From Distichodus sexfasciatus (taxonomy: Eukaryota > Chordata > Actinopteri > Characiformes > Distichodontidae), in assembly GCA_032718565.1 (NCBI GenBank), contig JAVGVS010000894.1:1-64000 (forward strand): a stretch of DNA of 64,000 bases. Direction: 5' to 3'. The notes under the pieces are model-generated. The model was given only the letters and a program-made list of their open reading frames with translations, searched no databases and was not told where the DNA came from. Below are positions 54,310-64,000 of this stretch, one piece after another; the first letter of the stretch is position 1, and each line of letters begins with the position of its first letter. Both the position numbers and the translations under genes were made by a program.

Positions 54310-55089
54310 GTAAAAACTTCGTAAGTGGGTTTTAAGAATAAATTTCTTCTTGAGACCCGTTGCCCAATGATTATCTTTTTCATTTAAGTTATCGGGCTAA
54401 TCAACAAGAGACTGACTCAAAGTGGCTACATGATACGAAATCACGGTTATCAACTCGCAAAATGAGACTCTGATTTCTGTTAGTTTTCCTCTCTCCCCCT
54501 GTCTCGCCCTCCTGGGTGCGTCATAAACAGCGAAGCGGCGGGGAAAAGTGGAAACTCATTTAAAGCGTCTTTTTTTATTGCTCTCGGAGCTGGCGTGAGG
54601 ACATCTGAACATTGCTGGATGAAACGAAGCGGGGCGCGACTCTTAGCGCTTCAATATGATTTCATTAAGCCTTAACGATAATTACTCCCACTCCCACTGA
54701 GTCCGCAGCCGGCAGAGAGAGAGAGAGAGAGACAGATGTAGCGAGGAGGGAAAGAGGGAAGGGTGGGAGGAAGATGAAAAGAGCCTGATGTCTGTGAATC
54801 ACTGTGAAATACGAGTGTTTGTGTTAATGGGAGGTGGAGGAGACTCGGCTAAATGGAAGGTAGATTACGCGTCACTTTTAATTCCCGCCTGTCGTCGACA
54901 AACAAACAAATCAGGCGAGGTTCTTCTTCACCTCCTTTTCAATTCCGACGGTGATTTCCACATTTGAAGAATGTCAACTCGCAGGTGAGGGCGGGACGCG
55001 TTGCTTTCAGGGTCTTCTGAGGTTAGAGATTGACTAACAGCTGTACAAACCTTTTCTTCATATTTATTTTTTACTGTATTGTTTTTATT
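54310..55089. other. No gene seen; element-free CpG-containing sequence
   Basis: A GA run lies at about 54,714-54,732. The flanks (54,500-54,700 and 54,840-54,990) contain CpGs and no repeat, similar in style to 53,400-53,860. Confidence 0.45.
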
Positions 55090-55905
55090 ACTAAGTTACA
55101 CTAAGGCCAGGTTTAAAACTGGATTATGATTAAATCTAGGATTGGATTATGGCCAAGTTTAGGATTGGATTATGGTTAAATTTAGGATTGGATTATGGCC
55201 AGGTTTAAAACTGGACTATGGTTAAGTTTAGGATTGGATTACAGTTAAGTTTAGGATTTGATTACGGTTAAGTTTAGGATAAGATTATGGTTAAATTTAG
55301 GATTGGATTATGGTTACGTTTAGGATTGGATTATGGTTAGGTTTAAAACTGGATTATGGTTAAGATTAGGATTGGATTATGGTTAAGTTTAGGATTGGAT
55401 TATGGTTAGGTTTAAAACTGGATTATGGTTAAATTAAGGATTGGATTATGGTTAAATTTAGGACTGGATTATGGTTAAATTAATGATTAGATTATGGTTA
55501 AGTTTAGAACTGGATTGTTGTTAAATTTAGGACTGGATTATGGTTAGGTTTAGGATTGGATTATGGTTAAATTTAGGACTGGATTATGGTTAAATTTAGA
55601 ACTGGATTGTTGTTCAATTTAGGACTGGATTATGGTTAGGTTTAGGATTGGCTAATGGTTAGGTTTAGGATTGGATTATGGTTAGTTTTATGATTGGATT
55701 ATGGTTAAATTTAGAACAGGATTATAGTTAAATTTAGGACTGGATTATGGTTAGGTTTAGGATTGGATTATGGTTAAATTTAGGACTGGATTATGATTAG
55801 GTTTAGGACTGGATTATGGTTAGGTTTAGGATTGGATTATGGTTAAATTTAGGACTGGATTATGGTTAGGTTTATGATTGGATTATGGTTAAGTGTAGGA
55901 TTTGA
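55090..55905. repeat. Minisatellite, 23-bp unit GGATTGGATTATGGTTA...
   Basis: About 34 copies of a 23-bp unit, 'GGATTGGATTATGGTTAAAT' or 'GGACTGGATTATGGTTAGGT' plus TTA, in mixed order. Third positions in several units alternate between AAATTTA and AGGTTTA. Confidence 0.95.
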
Positions 55906-56329
55906 CGTTACACTGATGGGTTATTTGTGAGGCCTTCAAGATTGGGAAGCACGTCCAGAGGATTGGATCGAGGGTTTCCGTGTAAACTCAAGTGCGCTCA
56001 GAAGGATCAGTCAGAGTTTTTGGAAAGACAAACTGAGAAATCGTCTCTGCCAGTGCCCCCGAGGGTTTGAGCATGGGGCTTGAAAATCCTCTTTCAGTCC
56101 TGCTTTAGTATTATGGTTCAGACAGAGGCCGGCTCACGGCACATGTTCGGCTGATGTATCAAGCTCCGAGTGACGGAGACTTCAAGGCCGTGGCACGTTA
56201 AGAAGAAAGAGATTAATTATAAAATGCTCTTTCTGCTCAATAAGGAACACTGTTTTTGGGTTTATTTTAGACGTTTGGGCTAGAATTATATATTGTTACA
56301 TGTTATTCCTAGAAGTCTTTGTTTATTTG
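55906..56329. other. No gene seen
   Basis: Unique sequence between two parts of the 23-bp minisatellite. Confidence 0.5.
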
Positions 56330-57140
56330 TTTTTATTGTAAGGATTAGATCACAGTTAAATTTAGTATTAGACTGGTATTAGGATTAGAGCAATGTTAGA
56401 TTTAAGATGAGATTATGACTAAGTGTATGAATAGACCCCGGTTAGGTTTAGTATTGGACTATTGATGGGTTTAGGATTAGATTATGGCTAGGTTTAAGAT
56501 TGGATTATGAATAGGTTTAGACATATAGGGCTGATTTCTTGCTCATAGATTCAGTCTAGTCTTGGACTAAATTGTGGTACCAATTGAGATTTACCATTCA
56601 AACTCAATTCTAGTCTAAGACTAGGCTTAATCGCCGACTGGGAAATTGACACACACTGTGGTTATCTTTGGACTCGATTAGGGTAAGATTTAAGATTGTT
56701 GGTTATTTTTGGGATTTAATTAATGTTAGCTTTAGTTTTAGGTTTAAAATTGGATTATGAATAGGTGTAGTATTAGACTTCAGTTAGGTTTAAATTAGGA
56801 TTATGGATAGGTTTAGAAATGGAATATTGTTTGTTATTAGTTGTAGGATTCGACTATGGTTGGGGTTAGGATTTGGACTAGGGTTAGCTCCAGGACTAGA
56901 TTACGGTTAGGTTTAAGATTGGATTATGGTTAGGGATGGGGTAAGGATTGGATTATGAATAGATTTAAGTTAAGACTATGTATATATTTGAGTATATATT
57001 ATGGTGAGGTTTAGGACTGGATTATGGTTAAGTTTAGGACTGGATTATGGTTAGGTTTAGAATTAGACTATGGTTAGGTTTAAAACTGGATTATGGTTAA
57101 GTTTTGCTGTGGATTATGGTTAAAGTCAGGACTGTATCAC
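56330..57140. repeat. Degenerate 23-bp minisatellite, with a MITE-F arm inside
   Basis: The unit of 55,090-55,905 continues with heavy divergence (GGATTATGAATAGGTTTAG, GGATTAGATTATGGCTAGG). At about 56,540-56,640 'TAGTCTTGGACTAAATTG', 'GAGATTTACCATTCAAACTC' and 'AGACTAGGCTTAATC' match one arm of MITE-F (21,302-21,368). Confidence 0.85.
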
Positions 57141-57611
57141 ATCTGATCATGTATCACATCCAGGAAAAATAATGTATTCTTAGACTTCCGGATGTGTTTG
57201 AGTGCGTGTGTGTGTGTGTTTGAGTGTGTGTTTAAGAGTGTGTGTGTTTGAGAGAGACAGAGGAGTGTGTGACAGTATGATGTAATACGTGAAGTGGAGC
57301 AGCGGTAGTTTATCTTGGTGATGTATGGTTGTTGTGCGCAGCGGCCCGTGGGCTAATAGACTCTGGTGGAGATTTATGGGAAATTTCAGCACAACGGAAC
57401 AAATGAAACAGAACTGCAGCTAAAAATAGTGTGTGTCTGGAGAAAAGAGAGAAGAAAACACACACATTCTCCCAAATCCTGTCTGTCCTCCATCATCAGA
57501 GTGTCACGTTCCACAATGCAGCACTTAACGTCTCAGTATCCGCGACACCTTTACACATCACTCCTGCAGTATTACACCATAACTCTCTCTCAAGACCCTT
57601 CAGACAATTAT
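57141..57611. other. No gene seen; GT run 57,200-57,250
   Basis: Imperfect GT with GAGT units is followed by unique sequence. The start of the large plus frame at 57,431 is not supported by anything outside the simple repeat. Confidence 0.5.
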
Positions 57612-57642
57612 CCTCCATCACTCTCTCTTTCTCTCTCTCTCC

Positions 57643-57676
<34 letters not shown>

Positions 57677-58058
57677 TCATCTCTTTCTCTCTCTCCATCT
57701 CTATCTCTCTCTCTCCATCTCTCTCTTCATCTCTTTCTCTCTCTCTCTCTCCCTCTCTCTCTCTCTCTCTCCCTCTCTCTCTCTTCATCTCTCTCTCTCC
57801 ATCTCTCTCTCTCTATTCATCTCTTTCTTTCTTTCTTTCTTTCTCTCTGTCTCTCTCTCTCTCTTCATCTCTTTCTCTCTCTTCATCTCTATCTCTCTCT
57901 CTCTTCATCTCTTTATCTCTCTCCATCTCTAACTCTCTCTCTTCATCTCTTTATCTCTCTCCATCTCTATCTCTCTCTCTTTATCTCTTTCTCTCTCTCT
58001 CCATCTCTCTCACACTATTTCTCCCTCTTCATCTTTCTCTTTCTTTATCTCTATATAG

Positions 58059-58089
<31 letters not shown>

Positions 58090-58660
58090 ATATATATATG
58101 TCTTTCTCTTCTCTGTCTCATTCTATCTTTATCTGTCTCTCCGTGTCTACTATGTCTTAATTTCTATCTCTCTCTCCATCTGTCGCTCTCTATGTGTCTG
58201 TTTTCTGTCTCCTTTCTCTCTTCTTTCCTTCCTTCCATTCGTTTATTCTGTCATTCATTCTTCCTTCCTCCCATTACATCTTTCATTTGTTTATTCTTCC
58301 TTCCTTTCTTTCATTCATTCTTTCTTCCTTCCTTTCTTTTGTTTTTTCTTTCATTTTGTCTTCCTTCCTTTCTTTCATTGTCATTTATTCTTCCTTCCGT
58401 CCTTCCTTCCTTTCATTCATTTGTTTTTTCTTCCTTCCTTTCTTTCATTCGTTCATTCTTTCATTATTTCTTCCTTCCTTTCCTTTCTTTCTTCCCTTTT
58501 CATTCTTTCATTTGTTCTTCCTTCCTTCCTTCCTTCCTTCTTTGCTTCCTTTCTTCTTTCCTTTCTTTTATTATTTCTTCTTTCTGTCCTTGCTTCCTTC
58601 CTTCCTTTTTCTTTCTTTCTTTCATTCATTCCTTCTTTCCTTACTTTTTTTGCCCCCCCT
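57612..58660. repeat. CT then TTCC/CTTT microsatellite, about 1 kb
   Basis: CT with CAT interruptions runs to about 58,080, followed by TTCC, TTCATTC and CTTT units at about 58,215-58,650. The 454-, 250- and 215-codon plus frames consist almost only of Ser, Leu, Phe, Ile and His from this tract and are rejected as genes. Confidence 0.97.
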
Positions 58661-59869
58661 CTCTCTTCATCTCTCTGCTACTCTCCTCTTTGTCTCTTCC
58701 TCAACCCGTTCAACCTGTCTCTCCATCTTTTTTACCATGTTTCTCTCTCTTGGTTTCTACCTTTATCTTTATCTCACTTTCTACATCTCTTCTAAAACTT
58801 CTGCATCCTTCAGTGTTACTTGTCTCACTTGTCTCACTTAGTCACAGCTTGTCTTGTACGTGGTGTGAACAGTCGTATTTGAAATGGCTCGTCTTTTACA
58901 AGATCATATCAGGGCTATACCGGGGAATTACAGGCTTAATGTAATGTTAAATTGACTCTCCATTGTGTGTGTGTGTGTGTGTGTAACATTGCTCGCCTGC
59001 AGCCCGCGGCTCTGTTCTCATTCACACAGGCCTTTACAGCGGTGGCTAATCAGTGTTTAATAATGACTACAGCAGCTCATCTATACAGACACTGGCTTCT
59101 TTAAACACCGAGTTCAACTTGCCACGTCAGCAGCGTCGCCCCAAACTTTAAACACCCCCTTAAATCTCTCCCTAATTACTGGAGTTTGTTCAAAGGCTTT
59201 GACACAACAAAAGTGCAAGAGCTTAACCGGCTTGCGCTCATTCTCTCCCGTTACGGATGCACGGTGCTTGAGCGGGTAGTTGAGTTCAGAAAACTAAAGA
59301 GTGTGTTTTTCAGTGTGAATATTTCGCCTGGAAAATGTAAAAGTTATTCTTCCTCTAAAGCGGCTGCACTAAAACCTACTGAAGTTAATGGCCCAGCGTA
59401 AATATTTATATATATCTTTACCATCTTGAGCGTCTGATGAAGTTAATCACACACACACACTCACACACACTTCTGTAAGCAGCAATAGCCTAAAATATCA
59501 GCCGAGATGTCTCTTGAAGTGCTCCTTAGAGTGCGAGTGCTTTCTAATGACATAAACAACCTCCAAAAGTGGTTAAGAAATATAAAGATATTTTACAGAG
59601 AGAGATGGAGAAAGAGAAATCTCATCATTAATAACAACCTGCATTAAATGTGCATTTGATAAGATAAATAATGAGCTTTCATTTTCTGACTGAATCACTT
59701 CATTAAAAATGTTCTTAACAATAGTTCGTCTGCGTTATGATGCAACTGCATTCAAATAAAGTTGAATTTTTCCATCTCTGATCTATATGAAACATGGAAG
59801 GGAGTCATCATTTGGTAAATTATATTCACTACTTCTCAAACCAAACATTTTTGTAAATTAAACCAAAAT
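58661..59869. other. No gene seen; GT run at 58,965-58,984
   Basis: One short GT microsatellite. The 71-codon frame at 59,186-59,401 shows no recognisable domain. The block 58,985-59,170 is free of elements. Confidence 0.5.
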
Positions 59870-60010
59870 AAGCTGCTCCAGATGTGCCGCCATTGTTGTT
59901 AGTGAGATCTTGACTGTGGATGTCCCACCCCTCCCTCGATTTTGATTGGCTAGCAAGACAGTAGTGACATTGACGAGCCCAGCGCCATTCTAAAAGTTGA
60001 ACGGATTCTC
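59870..60010 (+). repeat. MITE-C fragment (interior)
   Basis: 'GCCATTGTTGTTAGTGA', 'TTGACTGTGGATGTCCCACC', 'GATTTTGATTGGCTAGCAAG' and 'CATTCTAAAAGTTGAACGG' match the interior of MITE-C at 25,400-25,520. Both termini are absent. Confidence 0.8.
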
Positions 60011-60299
60011 AGAATTGACGCTTCTCAGAAATTAGCTTCTTTAGGCCTTTCTGGAACATTTTTGCGCATGATGGTGTTCCATATGAGAATTGAAACATTT
60101 GTGTTTACATTGCAAATAATGTAATTAATGCGTTTTTACGCAATTACTTCAGTTATTTTGCACATAATTATTCCAAAATAATTTCACATACAGCGGAATG
60201 AATTTGTGATTGTGACAGTATGTGTGTGATTTCTGTAAGTTAAAGGTATTCTGAGTTATTAAAACACTAATTAATAAACAACGCAAAATGTCGGCGTCG

Positions 60300-60440
60300 G
60301 CCTCAAAGAGTTTTAATCGTAATATTCTCAGCATTGTGTGAGTCCTCTTTGTACGAGTCCGAGACAAGACCGAATAGAAATACGACTGAGTCCGAGACAA
60401 GACTTTCAAAAACTGGTCTCGACTACTACAACACTATTAA
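60300..60440 (+). repeat. Repeat-H copy without the minisatellite
   Basis: 'TAATATTCTCAGCATTGTG', 'GAGTCCGAGACAAGACCG' and 'GACTACTACAACACTATTAA' match the non-repeated part of 30,100-30,235. Here the tandem expansion is absent, which shows the short form of the element. Confidence 0.8.
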
Positions 60441-61434
60441 ACAGTCAGAGTTTCAGGATTTTTTTTATACCCAACACCACCGTCGAAGACACACAACACA
60501 GAATTCTGAACAAAAAGGGAGAGAACAGAGAGCAGTGTCATCTTGCACTGGCTTTCATGCACTGAGAGAGGGAAAAGCAGAAGAGAAAATAAAGATAAGA
60601 GCTGATGCTGTCGTTTAGGAGTAAAAACGTATCAGAGATTTCTCCTAAATAGCTCAGCAAAAGCAAATAAAGCCACAGAAAATGCGTAATGCAGGTCAGG
60701 AGAAATTGTCATGGGCTGCATGTATGATGGAGAGAGGGAGAGTGTTTTAAAGTTTTTAGGAAAAGAGTGGAGAGATGAAAGCTGTCTCAGGAATCAGGCA
60801 TTTTAAATGAATCTCTCTTGTGTTGTTTGGCGTTCATGACCTCTCAATAACTTCTCTGTCCTCAGACAAACACAGCATGGAATTCCATTTCTCTTTCTCT
60901 CTCCCTCTCTCTTACACAACACTCAAGCAAATCATTCTCCAAAACATTTCATGCACCAACACCTATGACAGGTCACTTATTCAGAATCTCTCTTTTGTTA
61001 TGCACTTCTTTGCTTTACACTCCGGCATCTATCCGTCCGTCTGTCCGTGCGTCCATCCGTCCTCTCCCCCACAAACACAGTCAACAGCTTTCTTATTCTT
61101 TTCACACATGCCACACCAAATGAACCCTATGCATTCCCACAAAGCTTTGTCTTTAACTATCACCACGTCAGCCGTCCTACACGAGCAGGGGCTCAGCACC
61201 AGACTTTAAAGCACAGTCTGATAAGAAAGTGCAAGACTGAGTAAACAGAGATTAAATAAACCAGATCTATAAACACAACCCAATCCGTACTCGAGGCTGT
61301 GGAAAGACAGAACGATATGGTTATGTTTATTTCCCTAAAAAACACCCCTGCATCTCCTTGGTGTATTTAAAGTTTACAGTGTGGTTTGTTTTTCGGTAGA
61401 CAGCTCGTTTTTGAAGTGCTCACAGTTGTGGGTA
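60441..61434. other. No gene seen
   Basis: Short frames at 60,820-61,209 and others were not recognised. A TCCGTCCG patch lies near 61,030-61,060. Confidence 0.5.
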
Positions 61435-63030
61435 AAAATATGAACAGATGCAGTGTAGGTTTGATCCGAGAAAAGAAGGGATTCAGGGTAGATGGGAGGT
61501 TGTGCAGAACTTTGTCTTGCAGCAAGAAGTCGTGGGTAAGGCAAGAAGCTGGTTGGGTGTAGTGGAAAAGCTAACTGGAACAGTACGGGTCAGTATGGGT
61601 TGGGTTAGGTGTTGGGAACACTATGAGTCAGTAGACTTCTGGCTGGGTGTAGTGAGAAAGCAAATGGGAACGGCAGGGGTCAGTAAGGGTTGGGCTGGGT
61701 GTAGCGGAGAATGATACAGATCAGGTGTGGTGGAAATACACCTTGAGTTAGTTTGAGTTGGTGAACGAGTGTTTGGAAAAGCAATCAGAACACTACAGGT
61801 CTGTAAAGGTTGTATTAGATGTAGTGGATATGTAAATTCATAACACTGGATCAGTACTCATCTTGTTGGTTGTAGTGGAAAAGCCAATGGAACAGTACAA
61901 GCCAGATTAGGGTGGGTTGGTTGTAGTGGAAAAGCAACTCAGAACAGTATGGATAAATACAGGTTGGATTGGTTGTAGTGGAAAAGCAAATGGGAACAGT
62001 ATGGGTCAGCTCACGTCTGGTTGGTTGTAGTGGAATAGCAAATGGAAACAGTATGGGTCAGCACATGTCTGGTTGGATGTAGTATAAAAGAAAACAGGGA
62101 CAGTATGGCTCAGTATAGCCTGGGTTGGTTGTAGCGGAAAAACAAATTGGAACAGTGCAAGTTCGAACAGGTTGGATTGGGTGTAGTGGAAAAAAACACT
62201 GGAACAGTAGGGGTCAGCACACGTCTGGTTGGTTGTAGTGGAAAAGCAAATGGAAACAGTATGGGTCAGCACATGTCTGCTTGGTTGTAGTATAAAAGAA
62301 AACAGGGACAGTACGGCTCAGTATAGCCTGGGTTGGTTGTAGTGGAAAAAGAAACTGGGAACACTACGGGTCAGTACAGGTCTGGTTGGTTGTAGTGGAA
62401 AAACACACTGAAACAGTAGGGGTCAGTACAGGTCTGGTTGGTTGTAGTGGAAAAACACACTGGAACAGTAGGGGCCAGTTCAGGTTGGGTTGGTTGAGGT
62501 GGAACAGCAAATGGGAACAGTACGGATCAGTATAGTCTGGGTTGGGTGTAGTGGAAAAGCAAATGGGAACAGTACATGTTGGGTTGGTTGTAATGAAAAA
62601 CAATCTGGAACAGTAGGGGTCAGTACATGTCTGGTTGGATGTAGTATAAAAGAAAACAGGGACAGTATGGATCAGTATAGCCTGGGTTGGTTGTAGTGGG
62701 ATAGGAAACTGGGAACAGTAGGGGTCAGTACAGGCCTGGTTGATTGTAGTGGAAAGGCGGATTGGGAACAGTATGGGTCAGTACAGGTTGGGTTGGGTGT
62801 AGTGGAACAGCAAATCGGAACAGAACGGGTTAGTACATGTCTGGTTGGTTCTAGTGGAAAAGCAGTATGTGTTGTTACATCTCCCCTTGTGCTCTTAGAC
62901 GTCAGATAGGAGAGTAGAAATATGAATAGTTGCAAAATGTATCTGATCTGAGAAGAAAAGATTGGGATGATCGAGAGTTGCTGCAATATCTTTCCATGCA
63001 GCAGGAGGTCATGGGTAAGAAGAAAAGCCA
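61435..63030. repeat. 52-bp minisatellite flanked by degenerate direct repeats
   Basis: About 25 copies of a 52-bp unit ('GTTGGTTGTAGTGGAAAAGC' plus 'AAATGGGAACAGTATGGGTC' and 'AGCACATGTCTG') fill 61,540-62,870. A four-unit block recurs at 207 bp (62,030 and 62,237). The array lies between two related segments of about 120 bp, 61,435-61,555 and 62,910-63,030 (for example 'GCAGCAAGAAGTCGTGGGTA' and 'GCAGCAGGAGGTCATGGGTA'), in direct orientation. Frames through the array are artefacts. Confidence 0.92.
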
Positions 63031-63559
63031 AACCATGAACTTATGATCTCTGAGGTTAAGAACACAGCCTACACCACCAACACCCTACACTTTAACCGGG
63101 CACTTAACCTCAAAATTACACTAGAGAGCAATAATAGTGCACTTAGGAAATATAAATCTCTGCGGCAAAGAGCTGTAGGTATAACAGCAAATGTAGGAGA
63201 GGCGAGTTCAGCTGCAGTGTAAAAGAATAACACCCACCTTCCAAATGACTCAGTGATAGCGATGGAATGAAGTGATGGCCAGAAGCCAAGATAGAAATAA
63301 GCCTGTGTGATCATCTCCACATGTACATTCTCATCCAACTCACTGGCCCCGAGATGGATTTAGTCCCGGCTTCATGGTAAAGCACGATGATTACCATCAG
63401 TGAAAGGAGCTGTTAAAAATTTTAATTGTCATCTAAACTGTGGTTGATAAAGGTGTTTTGTAGAAATCTAAAGCACTGTCCAACATTAATGAAAGTTAGA
63501 AAGTTTTGCAAAATGAAACACTGCGTTTCGTTGGATTGAATATGTCAAGATTCTCAAAG
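63031..63559. other. No gene seen
   Basis: An 89-codon minus frame (63,069-63,338) was not recognised. No repeat was seen. Confidence 0.5.
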
Positions 63560-63690
63560 TGAGGTTCCCTTGACGTGATGGGCGAGTCCCATTTCACTCC
63601 TATGCTGTACCCCTTGCAATGGCGTGGCAAGGAGCAGGGGTTGAACTCTACCCCTACCAAATGGGACACCCCTTCAAGAACATGACACAT
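63560..63690. repeat. Short dispersed element with GGGTGTCCCATTT ends
   Basis: 'GAGTCCCATTTCACTCC' at the left faces 'CCAAATGGGACACCCC' at the right, giving imperfect inverted ends about 100 bp apart. The word 'AAATGGGACACCC' occurs again at 63,966-63,978. Confidence 0.5.
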
Positions 63691-64000
63691 CATCTTTAGT
63701 TTCCTGTGAATTTTACATAGGCAGACGCAACGTGTTTTTCTGGACGTTCAACATGCCGTCGCCCGTGATTATTATTTCCATTGTGTAGGCTGTGAGAGGA
63801 AGGCTGAGACGAAGTCAAAGTTCCGTAGTCATGTTGCTGATTGTTTATTGCAGGGCACTCTGGGAAATATTTCCTACCCCTCTGTTTTGAGAGACCCTCT
63901 GACTAATCTCTTTTTGAAGGCATAGTTAGCGCTTTCCCTTCCTGCTACCTCTCAGTCTAAATGGGAAATGGGACACCCTTAGCCTGGTGTATCAGACTCT
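63691..64000. other. No gene seen
   Basis: Unique sequence apart from the AAATGGGACACCC word near 63,966; the window ends here. Confidence 0.5.

Noticed and set aside
55090..57140. Interstitial telomere repeat
   Set aside because: GGTTAGGTTTAGG words look telomere-like, but the true period is 23 bp and pure TTAGGG runs are absent.
57431..58795. 454-codon plus-strand open reading frame
   Set aside because: It is made of Ser, Leu, Phe, Ile and His from a CT/TTCC tract; two other frames stay open over the same DNA for the same reason.
62006..63031. Repeated FSTTTNQTC-like minus frames
   Set aside because: Translations of the 52-bp minisatellite.

Overview
This window looks like teleost fish nuclear DNA with no recognisable intact host gene. 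The sequence has long microsatellites, many minisatellites, tRNA-headed SINEs, short inverted-repeat DNA elements, a Tc1-type transposon and a solo LTR. It has no bacterial operons, no ribosome binding sites and no long conserved reading frame. The SINE with the 'GCAGTGGGCAGC' body and the SINE ending in tandem CATT/AATG are of types common in ray-finned fish. An otophysan such as a catfish or characin is a guess, not a result. The window is best read as intergenic DNA or the inside of a very long intron.

Layout. 0-10 kb: SINE copies, a perfect 31-bp hairpin at 1.35 kb, a CpG-rich promoter-like block at 3.75 kb, a complete non-autonomous hAT element with its 8-bp target duplication (4,797-5,940), and a LINE reverse-transcriptase relic near 6.6-7.1 kb. 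10-20 kb: a MITE, a 32-bp minisatellite interrupted by a LINE tail, a solo LTR with 5-bp target duplication sitting inside another repeat (15,369-15,832), and a TTAA-flanked piggyBac-like MITE (16,197-16,675). 20-30 kb: a fold-back MITE, an AAT hairpin, a 208-bp higher-order repeat, CT tracts, a second copy of the MITE, and a 1.7-kb array of a 22-bp unit. 30-45 kb: several further minisatellites, a 2.6-kb cluster of seven simple repeats, a dead Tc1 element whose transposase has a stop and an internal deletion (38,204-39,659), a second hAT fragment, and a second 1.6-kb array of the same 22-bp unit. 45-64 kb: more minisatellites, SINEs and pyrimidine tracts, separated by several hundred bases of element-free sequence.

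The only protein-coding remnants that can be identified with confidence belong to mobile elements: the Tc1 transposase (clear) and a LINE reverse-transcriptase C-terminus (moderate). Two minus-strand reading frames (26,508-26,723 and 49,696-49,995) have ordinary protein composition but were not recognised.

The most notable pattern is that many of the minisatellites appear to have grown from inside dispersed elements. The 22-bp arrays carry a matching MITE terminus at one end, one array the left end and the other the right end. A 29/39-bp array is an expansion of the B-box region of a tRNA-headed SINE and so contains at least seven TFIIIC B-box-like motifs on the minus strand. No previously undescribed gene system was found, and none is claimed. 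By rough addition, tandem and simple repeats make up about a quarter of the window.
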